NCBI RefSeq assembly: GCF_000382265.1
Contig: NZ_KB907973.1
Coordinates: forward strand, 62,001 to 126,000
Length of the DNA: 64,000 nucleotides
Reading direction: 5' to 3'
Origin: Yoonia vestfoldensis DSM 16212
GTDB taxonomy: Bacteria; Pseudomonadota; Alphaproteobacteria; Rhodobacterales; Rhodobacteraceae
A program made the translations under genes and the position numbers. The notes under the pieces were generated by a model. It was not told the DNA's origin and made no database searches. It saw nothing but the letters and a program-made list of their open reading frames with translations. Below, piece by piece: positions 16,803 to 24,491 of this stretch (positions are counted from its first letter, which is position 1; each line of letters opens with the position of its first letter).

Positions 16803-17365
16803 CAGATAAACTGGCCACGCATATCGACCCTCGGGACGAGCTGATCACGCATTTGCCTGCCATGCGCGCTTTTGCCACCAGCCTGACCCGGAATGCTGCC
16901 GCGGCGGATGACCTGGTTCAGGATGCCGTGGTCAAAGCATGGAGCAATATGGACAAGTTCCAGCCCGGCACCAACCTGCGGGCCTGGCTGTTCACGATCC
17001 TGCGCAATACCTATTATTCGCTGTACCGCAAACGTCGCCGCGAAGTCGAAGACCCCGACGGGGTCATGGCCGGCAAATTGTCGGAAAAGCCCGCGCATGA
17101 CGGGCATCTTGCGATGGCCGATTTCCGCGTCGCCTTTGCCAAGCTCACCGACGAGCAGCGCGAAGTTCTTGTGCTGATCGGTGCCGAGGGTTTTTCCTAT
17201 GAAGAAGCCGCCGTGATGTGTGGCTGCGCTGTCGGAACGGTCAAAAGCCGCACAAACCGCGCCCGCAAGCGGTTGGCGGAACTGATGCATATTGATGACG
17301 AGGACCAGCTGGAAATGACGGATGCCGCTACTCTGGCCGTGGTGATGGGAAAGCCGGCTGCATGA
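16799..17365 (+). CDS. ecfG: EcfG-type ECF sigma factor of the general stress response
   Basis: A 188-aa ECF sigma factor with region 2 (about residues 20-85, including DDLVQDAVVKAW and FTILRNTYYSLYRKRRR) and region 4 (about 110-160, including EEAAVMCGCAVGTVKSRTNRARKRL). Immediate linkage to nepR and phyR identifies it as the general stress sigma that reads GGAAC-N16/17-CGTT promoters. It starts at GTG, overlaps nepR by four bases, and overlaps the downstream kinase gene as ATGA. Several promoters of this type lie in the surrounding 8 kb. Confidence 0.96.
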   Translation: MTDKLATHIDPRDELITHLPAMRAFATSLTRNAAAADDLVQDAVVKAWSNMDKFQPGTNLRAWLFTILRNTYYSLYRKRRREVEDPDGVMAGKLSEKPAHDGHLAMADFRVAFAKLTDEQREVLVLIGAEGFSYEEAAVMCGCAVGTVKSRTNRARKRLAELMHIDDEDQLEMTDAATLAVVMGKPAA

Positions 17366-19113
17366 AGGAACGATCCAGCGTGCTGGACGGGTTTTTCCGA
17401 CCCAAGCTGGCACTGCGACTGGGCCTCGCGCTCAGCCTTGCAATTCTGCCGCTTGGGCTAATCTCGGTGTTTCAGACTTATGAAGTCCTCAAGGAACGCG
17501 AGGTCCTGTCCGGCACCGCGCTGCTGGCGCAAACGCAACAGGCGTTTTCAGACAGCCGCGATGTCATTCACGCGACACTGAGCGTCGGCCGGACGCTTGC
17601 GGATGTTCTGAATGCGACCGACGGTTCCTTTGAAAATTGTGACGTCGTGATGCGCGAGCTTGTCGAACAAGAGAATGCGTATATTTTCGCCGGTCTTGTC
17701 GGGCCTGACCTGAACATGGTCTGCGCCTCCGGTGGCGTACCCGAGGATCAACAGGCGGTCACGTCAATCGTGCCTGAACTGAGCAGTCGCGAAATCGAAG
17801 TGTTCATGCATTCTCTCGAATTCGCAGGCGGGGTCGCCACAGTCAGCGTTCTCGTCCCGATGTTCGACGGCGCTGAATATCGCGGGGTTGTCTGGATTGC
17901 GATCCAGATGAACCAGTTGATCGACGCATTGGCCGAAGCGGCGCCGGACGTGGACCTTGTGCTGTTTGGCGCGGATGGAAGCATCATCGCGACTGCGAAT
18001 TACACCGATATGCGCCGCGCGGTCCTGCCGGAAAACCGGACGCTTCAGGAACTTGCCGGGCAGGGGCGGCAGACATTCCGCGATGACAACAGGTTCGGGA
18101 TTACGCGCGACTTTGCCGTGATCCCGCTGGTGCCCGGCAAGGTCTTTGCCCTGGGGAGTTGGGAGCCGCAGCAAAGCGGGCTTGTCCAATTGCGCTATGA
18201 ACAGGTGTTCGCGCTTTATTTCCCGTTGCTGATCTGGGCGATCACCATCGCGATCGCCTATATCTGGGTGCATTATCTGGTGATCCGGCACGTCCGCCGT
18301 CTGCGGTCATGGATGCGGCTTTATGCGGCGGGGCGTGGCGATCTGGATGGTGCGCGACTGGACAACGCGCCTGACGAACTCGAGGTGGTGGCCGAAAGTT
18401 TCCGCGCGATGACCCGCCGTCTGTCCGAACAGGAACGCGAACTGGAGGCGGACCTGCGTGAAAAAACTGTCCTGCTGCGCGAGGTGCATCACCGGGTCAA
18501 GAACAACCTGCAACTGATCTCCAGCATGCTGAACATGCAGATCCGCGCCACCAAGAGCGCCGAGGCGAAACACCTGTTGCGCCGCGTGCAAGACCGGGTG
18601 ATGGCGCTGTCGGCGATCCATCGCTATTTGTACATGGCGCGCAACCTGTCGCTGGTGCGGGCGGATACATTGCTGGACGGGATCATCCAGCAACTGGTCA
18701 TCGTCGGCACGCTGGACGAATCCGGTCGCAAGGTCGGCGTGGCAACCCAGTTCGATCCCGTGGAAATCAGCCCGGATCAATCTGTGCCGCTGTCGCTTTT
18801 GACGACCGAAGCTGCGATCAATGCGGTCAAATATTGCGGGATGACGACGGGCATGGATGCCTGGATCAACATCGCGCTGAAGGATGTCGGCGATGGAAAT
18901 TATGGTCTGAGCGTCGTCAATTCCTACGTTGCCCCGACCGAAGAGGAGAGGGCGGCGCACGGGCCCGGCTATGGGTCCGGCCTTGGGTCGAAGCTGATCG
19001 AATCCTTCGTGGCGCAACTGAATGGCACGCTGGAAATCAACCAGTTTGCAGACCGCTACGAATTGCATGTCGTCTTTCCGGTCAAGTGGCACGCCGTCGA
19101 GGAGGAAGGCTGA
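17362..19113 (+). CDS. Sensor histidine kinase, HWE/HisKA_2 family (probable PhyR kinase)
   Basis: A 583-aa membrane kinase. One membrane segment lies at about residues 18-38, then a periplasmic sensor region to about 283, a second membrane segment at about 284-306, a HAMP-like linker to about 355, and a HisKA_2-type phospho-acceptor helix, EVHHRVKNNLQL (His376/377). The ATP-binding domain has TTEAAINAVKYC as the N box and GYGSGLGSKLIES as the G box. Kinases of this class phosphorylate PhyR. The start overlaps the ecfG stop by four bases, so it is the third gene of the nepR operon. What the periplasmic domain senses is not apparent. Confidence 0.92.
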   Translation: MKERSSVLDGFFRPKLALRLGLALSLAILPLGLISVFQTYEVLKEREVLSGTALLAQTQQAFSDSRDVIHATLSVGRTLADVLNATDGSFENCDVVMRELVEQENAYIFAGLVGPDLNMVCASGGVPEDQQAVTSIVPELSSREIEVFMHSLEFAGGVATVSVLVPMFDGAEYRGVVWIAIQMNQLIDALAEAAPDVDLVLFGADGSIIATANYTDMRRAVLPENRTLQELAGQGRQTFRDDNRFGITRDFAVIPLVPGKVFALGSWEPQQSGLVQLRYEQVFALYFPLLIWAITIAIAYIWVHYLVIRHVRRLRSWMRLYAAGRGDLDGARLDNAPDELEVVAESFRAMTRRLSEQERELEADLREKTVLLREVHHRVKNNLQLISSMLNMQIRATKSAEAKHLLRRVQDRVMALSAIHRYLYMARNLSLVRADTLLDGIIQQLVIVGTLDESGRKVGVATQFDPVEISPDQSVPLSLLTTEAAINAVKYCGMTTGMDAWINIALKDVGDGNYGLSVVNSYVAPTEEERAAHGPGYGSGLGSKLIESFVAQLNGTLEINQFADRYELHVVFPVKWHAVEEEG

Positions 19114-19132
19114 AACATATTTGTCTTCGTCG

Positions 19133-19157
19133 GGAACCGATCCGGGTGTCCGTGGTT
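19133..19157 (+). promoter_or_regulatory. EcfG-type promoter for the entericidin gene
   Basis: GGAAC (19133-19137), 16 bases, GGTT (19154-19157): one mismatch. It lies just after the kinase stop and 37 bases before the lipoprotein ATG. Confidence 0.6.
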
Positions 19158-19193
19158 ATGTGCCTGCACATGGTTCACATATTGGAGATTATC

Positions 19194-19334
19194 ATGAAGA
19201 ATTTGCGCATTACAGTTCTGGTCCTGCTTGGTGCCGGTGCGTTGGCCGCTTGCGAAACCATCGAAGGGGCCGGTCGCGATATCCAGACTGCCGGCGAAAC
19301 CGTGACCGAAACCTCGCAAGAGGCGCAACGCTAA
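19194..19334 (+). CDS. Entericidin A/B family lipoprotein, 46 aa
   Basis: A tiny lipoprotein. Its N-terminal signal helix is followed by the lipobox LAAC at residues 16-19, so Cys19 becomes the lipidated N-terminus. The remaining residues are ETIEGAGRDIQTAGETV plus a short polar tail, a clear entericidin EcnA/EcnB pattern. GGAG lies seven bases before the ATG. It has its own EcfG-like promoter and closes the stress island. Entericidins are small stationary-phase envelope lipoproteins; the exact role here is unknown. Confidence 0.9.
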   Translation: MKNLRITVLVLLGAGALAACETIEGAGRDIQTAGETVTETSQEAQR

Positions 19335-19343
19335 GCAAAGCGA

Positions 19344-19370
19344 CCCCGTCCGCCGTCTGCGCGGGCGGGG
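19344..19370 (+). terminator. Possible terminator after entericidin
   Basis: CCCCGTCCGC (19344-19353) can pair with GCGGGCGGGG (19361-19370) with one G-T pair, ten bases after the stop. No T-run follows, so its activity is uncertain. Confidence 0.4.
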
Positions 19371-19474
19371 CTCTGTCCGGTCTCGTGGACCGAACCTTCG
19401 AATTTCGTTACCATCCAGTAGTTGTTTGCCTCTTTCTTGCGTAAGATACTTGCACAAGACCGAGGATGAGGAGC

Positions 19475-22090
19475 ATGTGTTTGCCACCCCTGACATGCTT
19501 GACAAGGCGCCTAGCGGCATGTGGCCAAGCAATATTTGTCTGCGTTGTCATGGTTTCACATGGTGCCATCCTGTCGCCTGCTCGCGCGCAATCAGCCGAT
19601 GAGCCTACGCAATCATGTTTGCAGCTTGTCCGAACGCTCGTCTCTGGGGGACATGTCGCGTTGAACGGCGTCGCGTTCGATTTCAACCGCGCCAGCCTGC
19701 GTCCTGACAGCCTGCCGGCGCTTGTCGCGGCGCGTGACGCGATCCTGACGCTGGGTGGCGATTGGCAGATCGCGGCGCATACCGATGACCGTGGCAGTCG
19801 TGACTATAACCAGGCCTTGTCCGACCATCGCGCGATGGCCGTGCGTGACTGGCTCGTCGTCGCGGGTGTGGATGCCGCACGGTTGAATGCCGCCGGTTTC
19901 GGCTATGACAGCCCAGTGGCGGACAACGCCACCGAGGCCGGACGTGCCCAAAACCGGCGCATCGCATTGCACAGGACAGACACATCCGCCCCCCAGGGAT
20001 CTGCCGGGCAGGACGAGGCGGACCCGTGCGCACCGCCCTTGGCCGCCGACACCCCGCCACCGCCGCCGATCCGCGAGTGGACAGGGTCGGGCGGCCTGGA
20101 CTGGCTGCCGTTTTCCTACCTGACAGCGACCGGGGCCAATGGTGGCAGGGACCGTCTGTCTATGCCGCCGGGCACCCAGCCACACGCTTGTCAGGCGCTC
20201 TGCGCCGCCCGATCCGACTGTGCGGCGTTCAGCTTTGAACCCGCGGGTGCCAGTTTCATCGAGACCGCCACCTGCGATCTTATCGGCTATGGCAATGAAA
20301 CGGATTTGCGGCGCGACAATGCCTATCTGGCGGGCGGGGCGTATCACGCATCCGGGCTCAAGCCAGACGCCGTGTCGCTGACCGACCAAAGCGCTGCTGT
20401 GGCCCAATCGCTGTTGACCGATCTTGCCGACATTGCGGCGCTGCGGGGCGCTGTCCGGATTACCGCGCCCGATACGCATGGCCCGGATCGCTGGATGGAT
20501 GTCGCCGTCGCAGGCGCGGCCCCTGCCGACAGCTATCCGTCCTATCTCGAAATCACCACACGCGGTGTCTATGACTTTGACAATCAAAAGTCGAAATCAT
20601 CCTTGTCCGTCAGTGATATGGCGGATGGTCACAGTGGCAGGATACGGGTGCCGGGGCCGGGGGATTACGTGCTGCGCTATGTGATCGACCATCCGACCGC
20701 GTCGCTGCATGTGATCACCGAGCAACCGCTGACTGTGACAGCGGATGACGCCGCAGCAAACGTTGTTGAGGCGGATGCCAGCGCAAGCCTGTCTTTTCCC
20801 ATGGTGGTGACGCCGGGCGAGACGATCCGCGTCACCTATTCCGGCCCGCTTCTTGCAGGCGACCGGATCGACATCGTGGCCGCAGGAGACGACGACATGT
20901 CGGGCGGGCTGGGCTGGGGTTGGGCGACGGGAGCGCCCGTGACGCTGACGGCGCCTGCGCGCGAGGGTGAATACGCGCTGCGCTATGTGGCCGAGAACAC
21001 GCAGACTGGCCGGGTCGTGCTGGCCCGCGATACACTGGTCGTGCGTGCGCCGGTTGACCCAGTGGTCGCTTCGGCAGAGATCCTGCACCGCTGCGACGGG
21101 CCGGGTCTGACGCCCTGCGACATCGTTCTGCCCGAAGATGACATCGCGATCACCTTGCTGCCGGGCTATGGACTGACAGAACCTTATATCTATGTCACGC
21201 CCGCCGGTGCGGCCGCCGCGCGGCCCAGTTTCGACGTCGTGCGCATCGTCGATGGCGACGTCGTGGTGGCTGTCAATGCCCGTCAGGCGCAGGCGGTCTA
21301 TTGCCAGGACGGTCTGGCAGGTGACACGATGTGTGTCACGGACGCCGTGACCGATGCCGATGCCGTCGCCGTGGCTTTCGTGCTGGCCTCGCTCGGGTCG
21401 GCGGCAATGGCGCTGGAACTGGACGCGATGGGTGAGGACGCACCGGGCACGGCCGCGGGTGAACTGCAAGGCGTGTGGTTTGCCCGTCTGGACACGCCGG
21501 GTCTGCCAGATCACGCAACGCCCTTTATCATGATGGAATTGTTTCAGGACGCGGGCGCGCCAGAGGTCTTCGGCTATTTCGTCTCTGCGCCCGACCTTGG
21601 CCCCGTACGTGATATGACGGGCGATGTTACCGGGCAGGTTGATGACACCACGCTTTCACTGACGTTGGCGTCGGTTGACGGCACCCCGCTGTTGCAGTTC
21701 ACGGGGACGCCCACGGCGGACGTCGAATATGTCGGAGAGGTGATCCCTGTCGGCGGCGGCGCTGCGGTCGGCGCCAGCCTGTCACGTATCGCGGGACCGG
21801 GCGAGGACTGGTCCGGCCCTCTCTGGATGACCGGGGAGGCCGAAGACGTGACCGACGCTTTGCCGGATGGTCATGCCGCGCCCGATGCGCTGCGGGGTGA
21901 TCCGCAGGCCGAGGATCGCGCGATGGCCGACCTTCTGGGCGCATTGATAGAGACGATGGCCAAAGACGGCATCGCCCCCGCCGCATCCCCGACGCTTGCC
22001 CCGCTTGGTGCGCAATCACTGGATTTGCAGGGCATACCCGCAGACGTGCTGATCGACCTGATCGTACCTTTTCAAAAGCGCGCGCCATGA
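19475..22090 (+). CDS. Large secreted OmpA-domain / PAN-domain protein
   Basis: About 871 aa. A signal peptide (residues 1-38, ending ARAQ) is followed by an OmpA-like peptidoglycan-binding domain (about 62-168, with AFDFNRASLRPDS, HTDDRGSRDYNQ and NRRIALHR). Next comes a PAN/apple-like cysteine module (about 200-290), then about 450 residues of beta-rich sequence. In that part the motif PG(D/E)Y(V/A)LRYV-like recurs twice (GPGDYVLRYV and REGEYALRYV), suggesting tandem sandwich domains. I chose ATG 19475 over 19466 because GAGG lies nine bases before it. The next gene overlaps by four bases. It probably anchors to peptidoglycan and binds protein or glycan outside the membrane; the role is unknown. 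Confidence 0.75.
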   Translation: MCLPPLTCLTRRLAACGQAIFVCVVMVSHGAILSPARAQSADEPTQSCLQLVRTLVSGGHVALNGVAFDFNRASLRPDSLPALVAARDAILTLGGDWQIAAHTDDRGSRDYNQALSDHRAMAVRDWLVVAGVDAARLNAAGFGYDSPVADNATEAGRAQNRRIALHRTDTSAPQGSAGQDEADPCAPPLAADTPPPPPIREWTGSGGLDWLPFSYLTATGANGGRDRLSMPPGTQPHACQALCAARSDCAAFSFEPAGASFIETATCDLIGYGNETDLRRDNAYLAGGAYHASGLKPDAVSLTDQSAAVAQSLLTDLADIAALRGAVRITAPDTHGPDRWMDVAVAGAAPADSYPSYLEITTRGVYDFDNQKSKSSLSVSDMADGHSGRIRVPGPGDYVLRYVIDHPTASLHVITEQPLTVTADDAAANVVEADASASLSFPMVVTPGETIRVTYSGPLLAGDRIDIVAAGDDDMSGGLGWGWATGAPVTLTAPAREGEYALRYVAENTQTGRVVLARDTLVVRAPVDPVVASAEILHRCDGPGLTPCDIVLPEDDIAITLLPGYGLTEPYIYVTPAGAAAARPSFDVVRIVDGDVVVAVNARQAQAVYCQDGLAGDTMCVTDAVTDADAVAVAFVLASLGSAAMALELDAMGEDAPGTAAGELQGVWFARLDTPGLPDHATPFIMMELFQDAGAPEVFGYFVSAPDLGPVRDMTGDVTGQVDDTTLSLTLASVDGTPLLQFTGTPTADVEYVGEVIPVGGGAAVGASLSRIAGPGEDWSGPLWMTGEAEDVTDALPDGHAAPDALRGDPQAEDRAMADLLGALIETMAKDGIAPAASPTLAPLGAQSLDLQGIPADVLIDLIVPFQKRAP

Positions 22091-22857
22091 CCGCGCGGGT
22101 GTTCGTGACAGCCCTGCTTGGCCTCTTGCTGGCAACGGCAATCCCTGTTGCGGCGCGGGCCGACACCGTGCTTGCGATCTGCACGTCCGGTGGGTGCCAA
22201 TGTTCGCTCAGCCCGTTGTCGGCACAAGAGATCGCGGAGGTGGTCGGTGAACCCTCCATCTCAGAGACGCCGGTCGATCGGGCTGTGGCGACGCTGGTTT
22301 ATGAACCCGATGCCGGCATCATGTCATGGGTGGATGCGCCCCGCCGGGATATTTACGCCAGCTTTGGCGGTGACGGCGACTGTCCTGTCGAAGTGTTTGC
22401 CGCGCCGGATGCGATGGTCCCACAGGATGGCACATGGCAATGGCGGACGTTGGCCGAGGCGACGTCGGGCTGTCCGGCGGATCTGGGTGGCATGCTCGCT
22501 GCGTCACAGGTCGCATTCATGTCGAGGCGCGTGGAATGGGACGGTGCCTTTCACCCTGATCGTCTTGCCGAAGGGCTGCCGCAGCCGGACGTGCCGGGTA
22601 TGTCGTCCTACGAATGGCGCGAGGCCGGACCCTATCGGTGGCTGTCCGATAACGTGCAAAACCGGGAATGCAGCGACGGGGCTTGTACCGAAATCGCGCT
22701 TTGGCTGACCATGACGCTGGTCGCGCCGGACCGGATCAGCGGGCTTTTGTCGCTGCGCAGCGCGATTGACGCGCCGAAGGCAGCCATGCGGGCCGGGTTC
22801 GGGCTCGCCGATTGCCGGGTGCGCGTGCGCTTTGACTTCATGCGGACGGGGCCATAG
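22087..22857 (+). CDS. Secreted hypothetical protein, 256 aa
   Basis: The start overlaps the preceding stop as ATGA. A Sec signal peptide (residues 1-25, cleavage near ARAD) precedes a globular part with about eight cysteines, including CTSGGCQCS just after the signal, consistent with disulfides in the periplasm. I recognise no family. It is probably translated with the OmpA/PAN protein and may be its partner. Its 3' end overlaps that of the convergent kinase/PqqD gene by 20 bases, so the two transcripts would collide. Confidence 0.65.
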   Translation: MTARVFVTALLGLLLATAIPVAARADTVLAICTSGGCQCSLSPLSAQEIAEVVGEPSISETPVDRAVATLVYEPDAGIMSWVDAPRRDIYASFGGDGDCPVEVFAAPDAMVPQDGTWQWRTLAEATSGCPADLGGMLAASQVAFMSRRVEWDGAFHPDRLAEGLPQPDVPGMSSYEWREAGPYRWLSDNVQNRECSDGACTEIALWLTMTLVAPDRISGLLSLRSAIDAPKAAMRAGFGLADCRVRVRFDFMRTGP

Positions 22858-24106
22858 CCTCTGCGGCTTCGATCAGCCCTCCATTGGCAAGCGCCTGGAG
22901 CAATGCATTGACGTCGGTGATCAGGTTGCTTTCGTGCTGGTCGGTGAAATGCTCGGCGAGCACCGCCGCGATTTCCTGCGCAGAGCCGGGAATTTCGAGC
23001 ATGCTCCAGACCGCCAGCCCAAGCGCATTCATCCGCCAGACGGTCTGCTTGCCGGGCATCCAGAGAAAAGCTGCATCGCCTGTCGCCTGCATCATGACAT
23101 CGGGCCGACGCGACCAGATCATGTCAGGGGCCATTCGGGCCGCAGGCATCATCCTTGTTTGGGTCTGGGGCAGAGGGGGTTCGATCATGACGTCGGCATG
23201 CACATCGGCACCGCCACCAAAGGCATGCCGGATCAGCCCGACCGCGTCTTCCAGATCGGAATAGACCAGCCGCAGGCAGATGATCCGGCGCAACAGACTT
23301 GTCAGCCGGGCAATGGCCGCATCCGCCGTTTCAAGATCGGCCATGTTCTGGGACAACAGGAAATGCAGCGCCTCGTCATCAGCCACTTCGTGCAGGCAGG
23401 CCTCGGCCTCGGTCCTGCGGTCAAGGATCAGCAACGTCGACAATGGTGCCTGTGTCCCGTGCGGTGCGACGGTCGGTGCAGAAAGATACGCGTAGCGATC
23501 GTCGCTTGGCCCCATATGCTGCGCGACATGCGCCTTGAAGCTGTCCGAACAGCCCTCGGGTAACGGCAGCCGCAAGCGAGGCGCGATGCCCAGGCCGACT
23601 GCAGTGCCATCCGGCATCAACGGCAGGACATCGTCGCAAAACAACGCCATGTCCTTTTCCTGCGTCATCCGCGCGGCAAGCGTGCTCTTGCCCGCACGCG
23701 CAGGGCCGGTCATCGCGATCAGGCGATTGTTGAACCGGAATGCGGCGCAATGCAGCGCAAGGCAGCCCGGGCGCGTGACGAAGTAATCCTGCGCCAGATC
23801 GGCGATCACAGCGCAGGCGGCACCGGCCACGCCCAGCCCGTGAATGGTTTCCTCCAGATAGGCGGATCGCGTCGCATAGACACCGTCAGCCCCCAGAACC
23901 AGTGACAGCCGCGCCGCTGGGTCGGCAGCATCGGCAACCGTCGGCGTCCAGCCGCGCAGGGCATTGTCAAGGGCCTCGCCGACAGTCGCGGCATCATCCA
24001 GCACGACCTGCAAGGCAAGACCGGGATAGTTCCGGACGTTGCGTGTGGTATCGGGGCCGCCCTGTGCGGCCTCCGATTGGGGGATGATCTTACCCAAGGC
24101 CGTCAT
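22838..24106 (-). CDS. HprK-related kinase fused to a C-terminal PqqD domain
   Basis: A 422-aa protein. Residues about 65-300 carry an HPr kinase-like fold, with the P-loop GPARAGKST (134-142) and the acidic motif FCDDVLP (Asp158/159). Residues about 333-420 form a PqqD-like winged-helix module, including TVWRMNALGLAVWSMLE and VNALLQALANGGLI. PqqD domains bind leader peptides of ribosomally made, modified peptides, and HprK relatives phosphorylate Ser or Asp side chains. Related HprK/PqqD gene sets have been catalogued as 'HPr-rel-A'-type systems without a proven function. It is three bases downstream of the repeat protein gene and in one operon with the protease. I infer that it recognises the leader shared by those two proteins and phosphorylates their Ser-rich tails. 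Confidence 0.8.
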   Translation of the reverse strand: MTALGKIIPQSEAAQGGPDTTRNVRNYPGLALQVVLDDAATVGEALDNALRGWTPTVADAADPAARLSLVLGADGVYATRSAYLEETIHGLGVAGAACAVIADLAQDYFVTRPGCLALHCAAFRFNNRLIAMTGPARAGKSTLAARMTQEKDMALFCDDVLPLMPDGTAVGLGIAPRLRLPLPEGCSDSFKAHVAQHMGPSDDRYAYLSAPTVAPHGTQAPLSTLLILDRRTEAEACLHEVADDEALHFLLSQNMADLETADAAIARLTSLLRRIICLRLVYSDLEDAVGLIRHAFGGGADVHADVMIEPPLPQTQTRMMPAARMAPDMIWSRRPDVMMQATGDAAFLWMPGKQTVWRMNALGLAVWSMLEIPGSAQEIAAVLAEHFTDQHESNLITDVNALLQALANGGLIEAAEAMAPSA

Positions 24107-24109
24107 GGA

Positions 24110-24427
24110 TCATGGCGTGGTGGTGTTGCGGACCCAGGACATCGTTTCGGGATCCCAGCGCCAGTCGAACGTCGATTGCCCGGAGGCATCGCGTGGACGC
24201 GATGGGCTGGATGGCGCACTGGGCGTCGAGGGTGCGCTTGGACGCGACGCACGACTTGGAGCGGATGGGTTGCTTGGTGCCGACGGGCTGCTTGCGCTGC
24301 TGGCTGTGCTTGCCTTGGCGACGTCCATGCCCGCAAATGTCGGCGCGACATAGGCGGCACCGGTGGCAAGCCCGAGCTTGATCAACAGGCCGCGGCGGGA
24401 AATCATGTCCTTGGTGTTCTGTGCCAT
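24110..24427 (-). CDS. Leader-bearing Ser/Pro/Ala-repeat protein, 105 aa
   Basis: Residues 8-40 form a Tat-like leader: SRRGLLIKLGL, then AAYVAP, ending VAKAS. Residues 41-80 are a low-complexity tract built from SAP, SNP, SRP and STP units. The last 25 residues end in FDWRWDPETMSWVRN, rich in Trp, Asp and Arg. AAAGGA lies nine bases before the ATG, supporting the frame. The leader aligns without gaps to residues 16-46 of the protease encoded upstream, with 18 of 31 positions identical. I infer that it is an exported substrate or structural partner of the kinase/PqqD protein. I cannot place the tail in any known family. Confidence 0.75.
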   Translation of the reverse strand: MAQNTKDMISRRGLLIKLGLATGAAYVAPTFAGMDVAKASTASSASSPSAPSNPSAPSRASRPSAPSTPSAPSSPSRPRDASGQSTFDWRWDPETMSWVRNTTTP

Positions 24428-24491
24428 CGAATGGGTCCTTTTTGGTTGTGCATTTCGTCTTCGTGTCAGGAAAACGGGTCAACCGTCCGCT

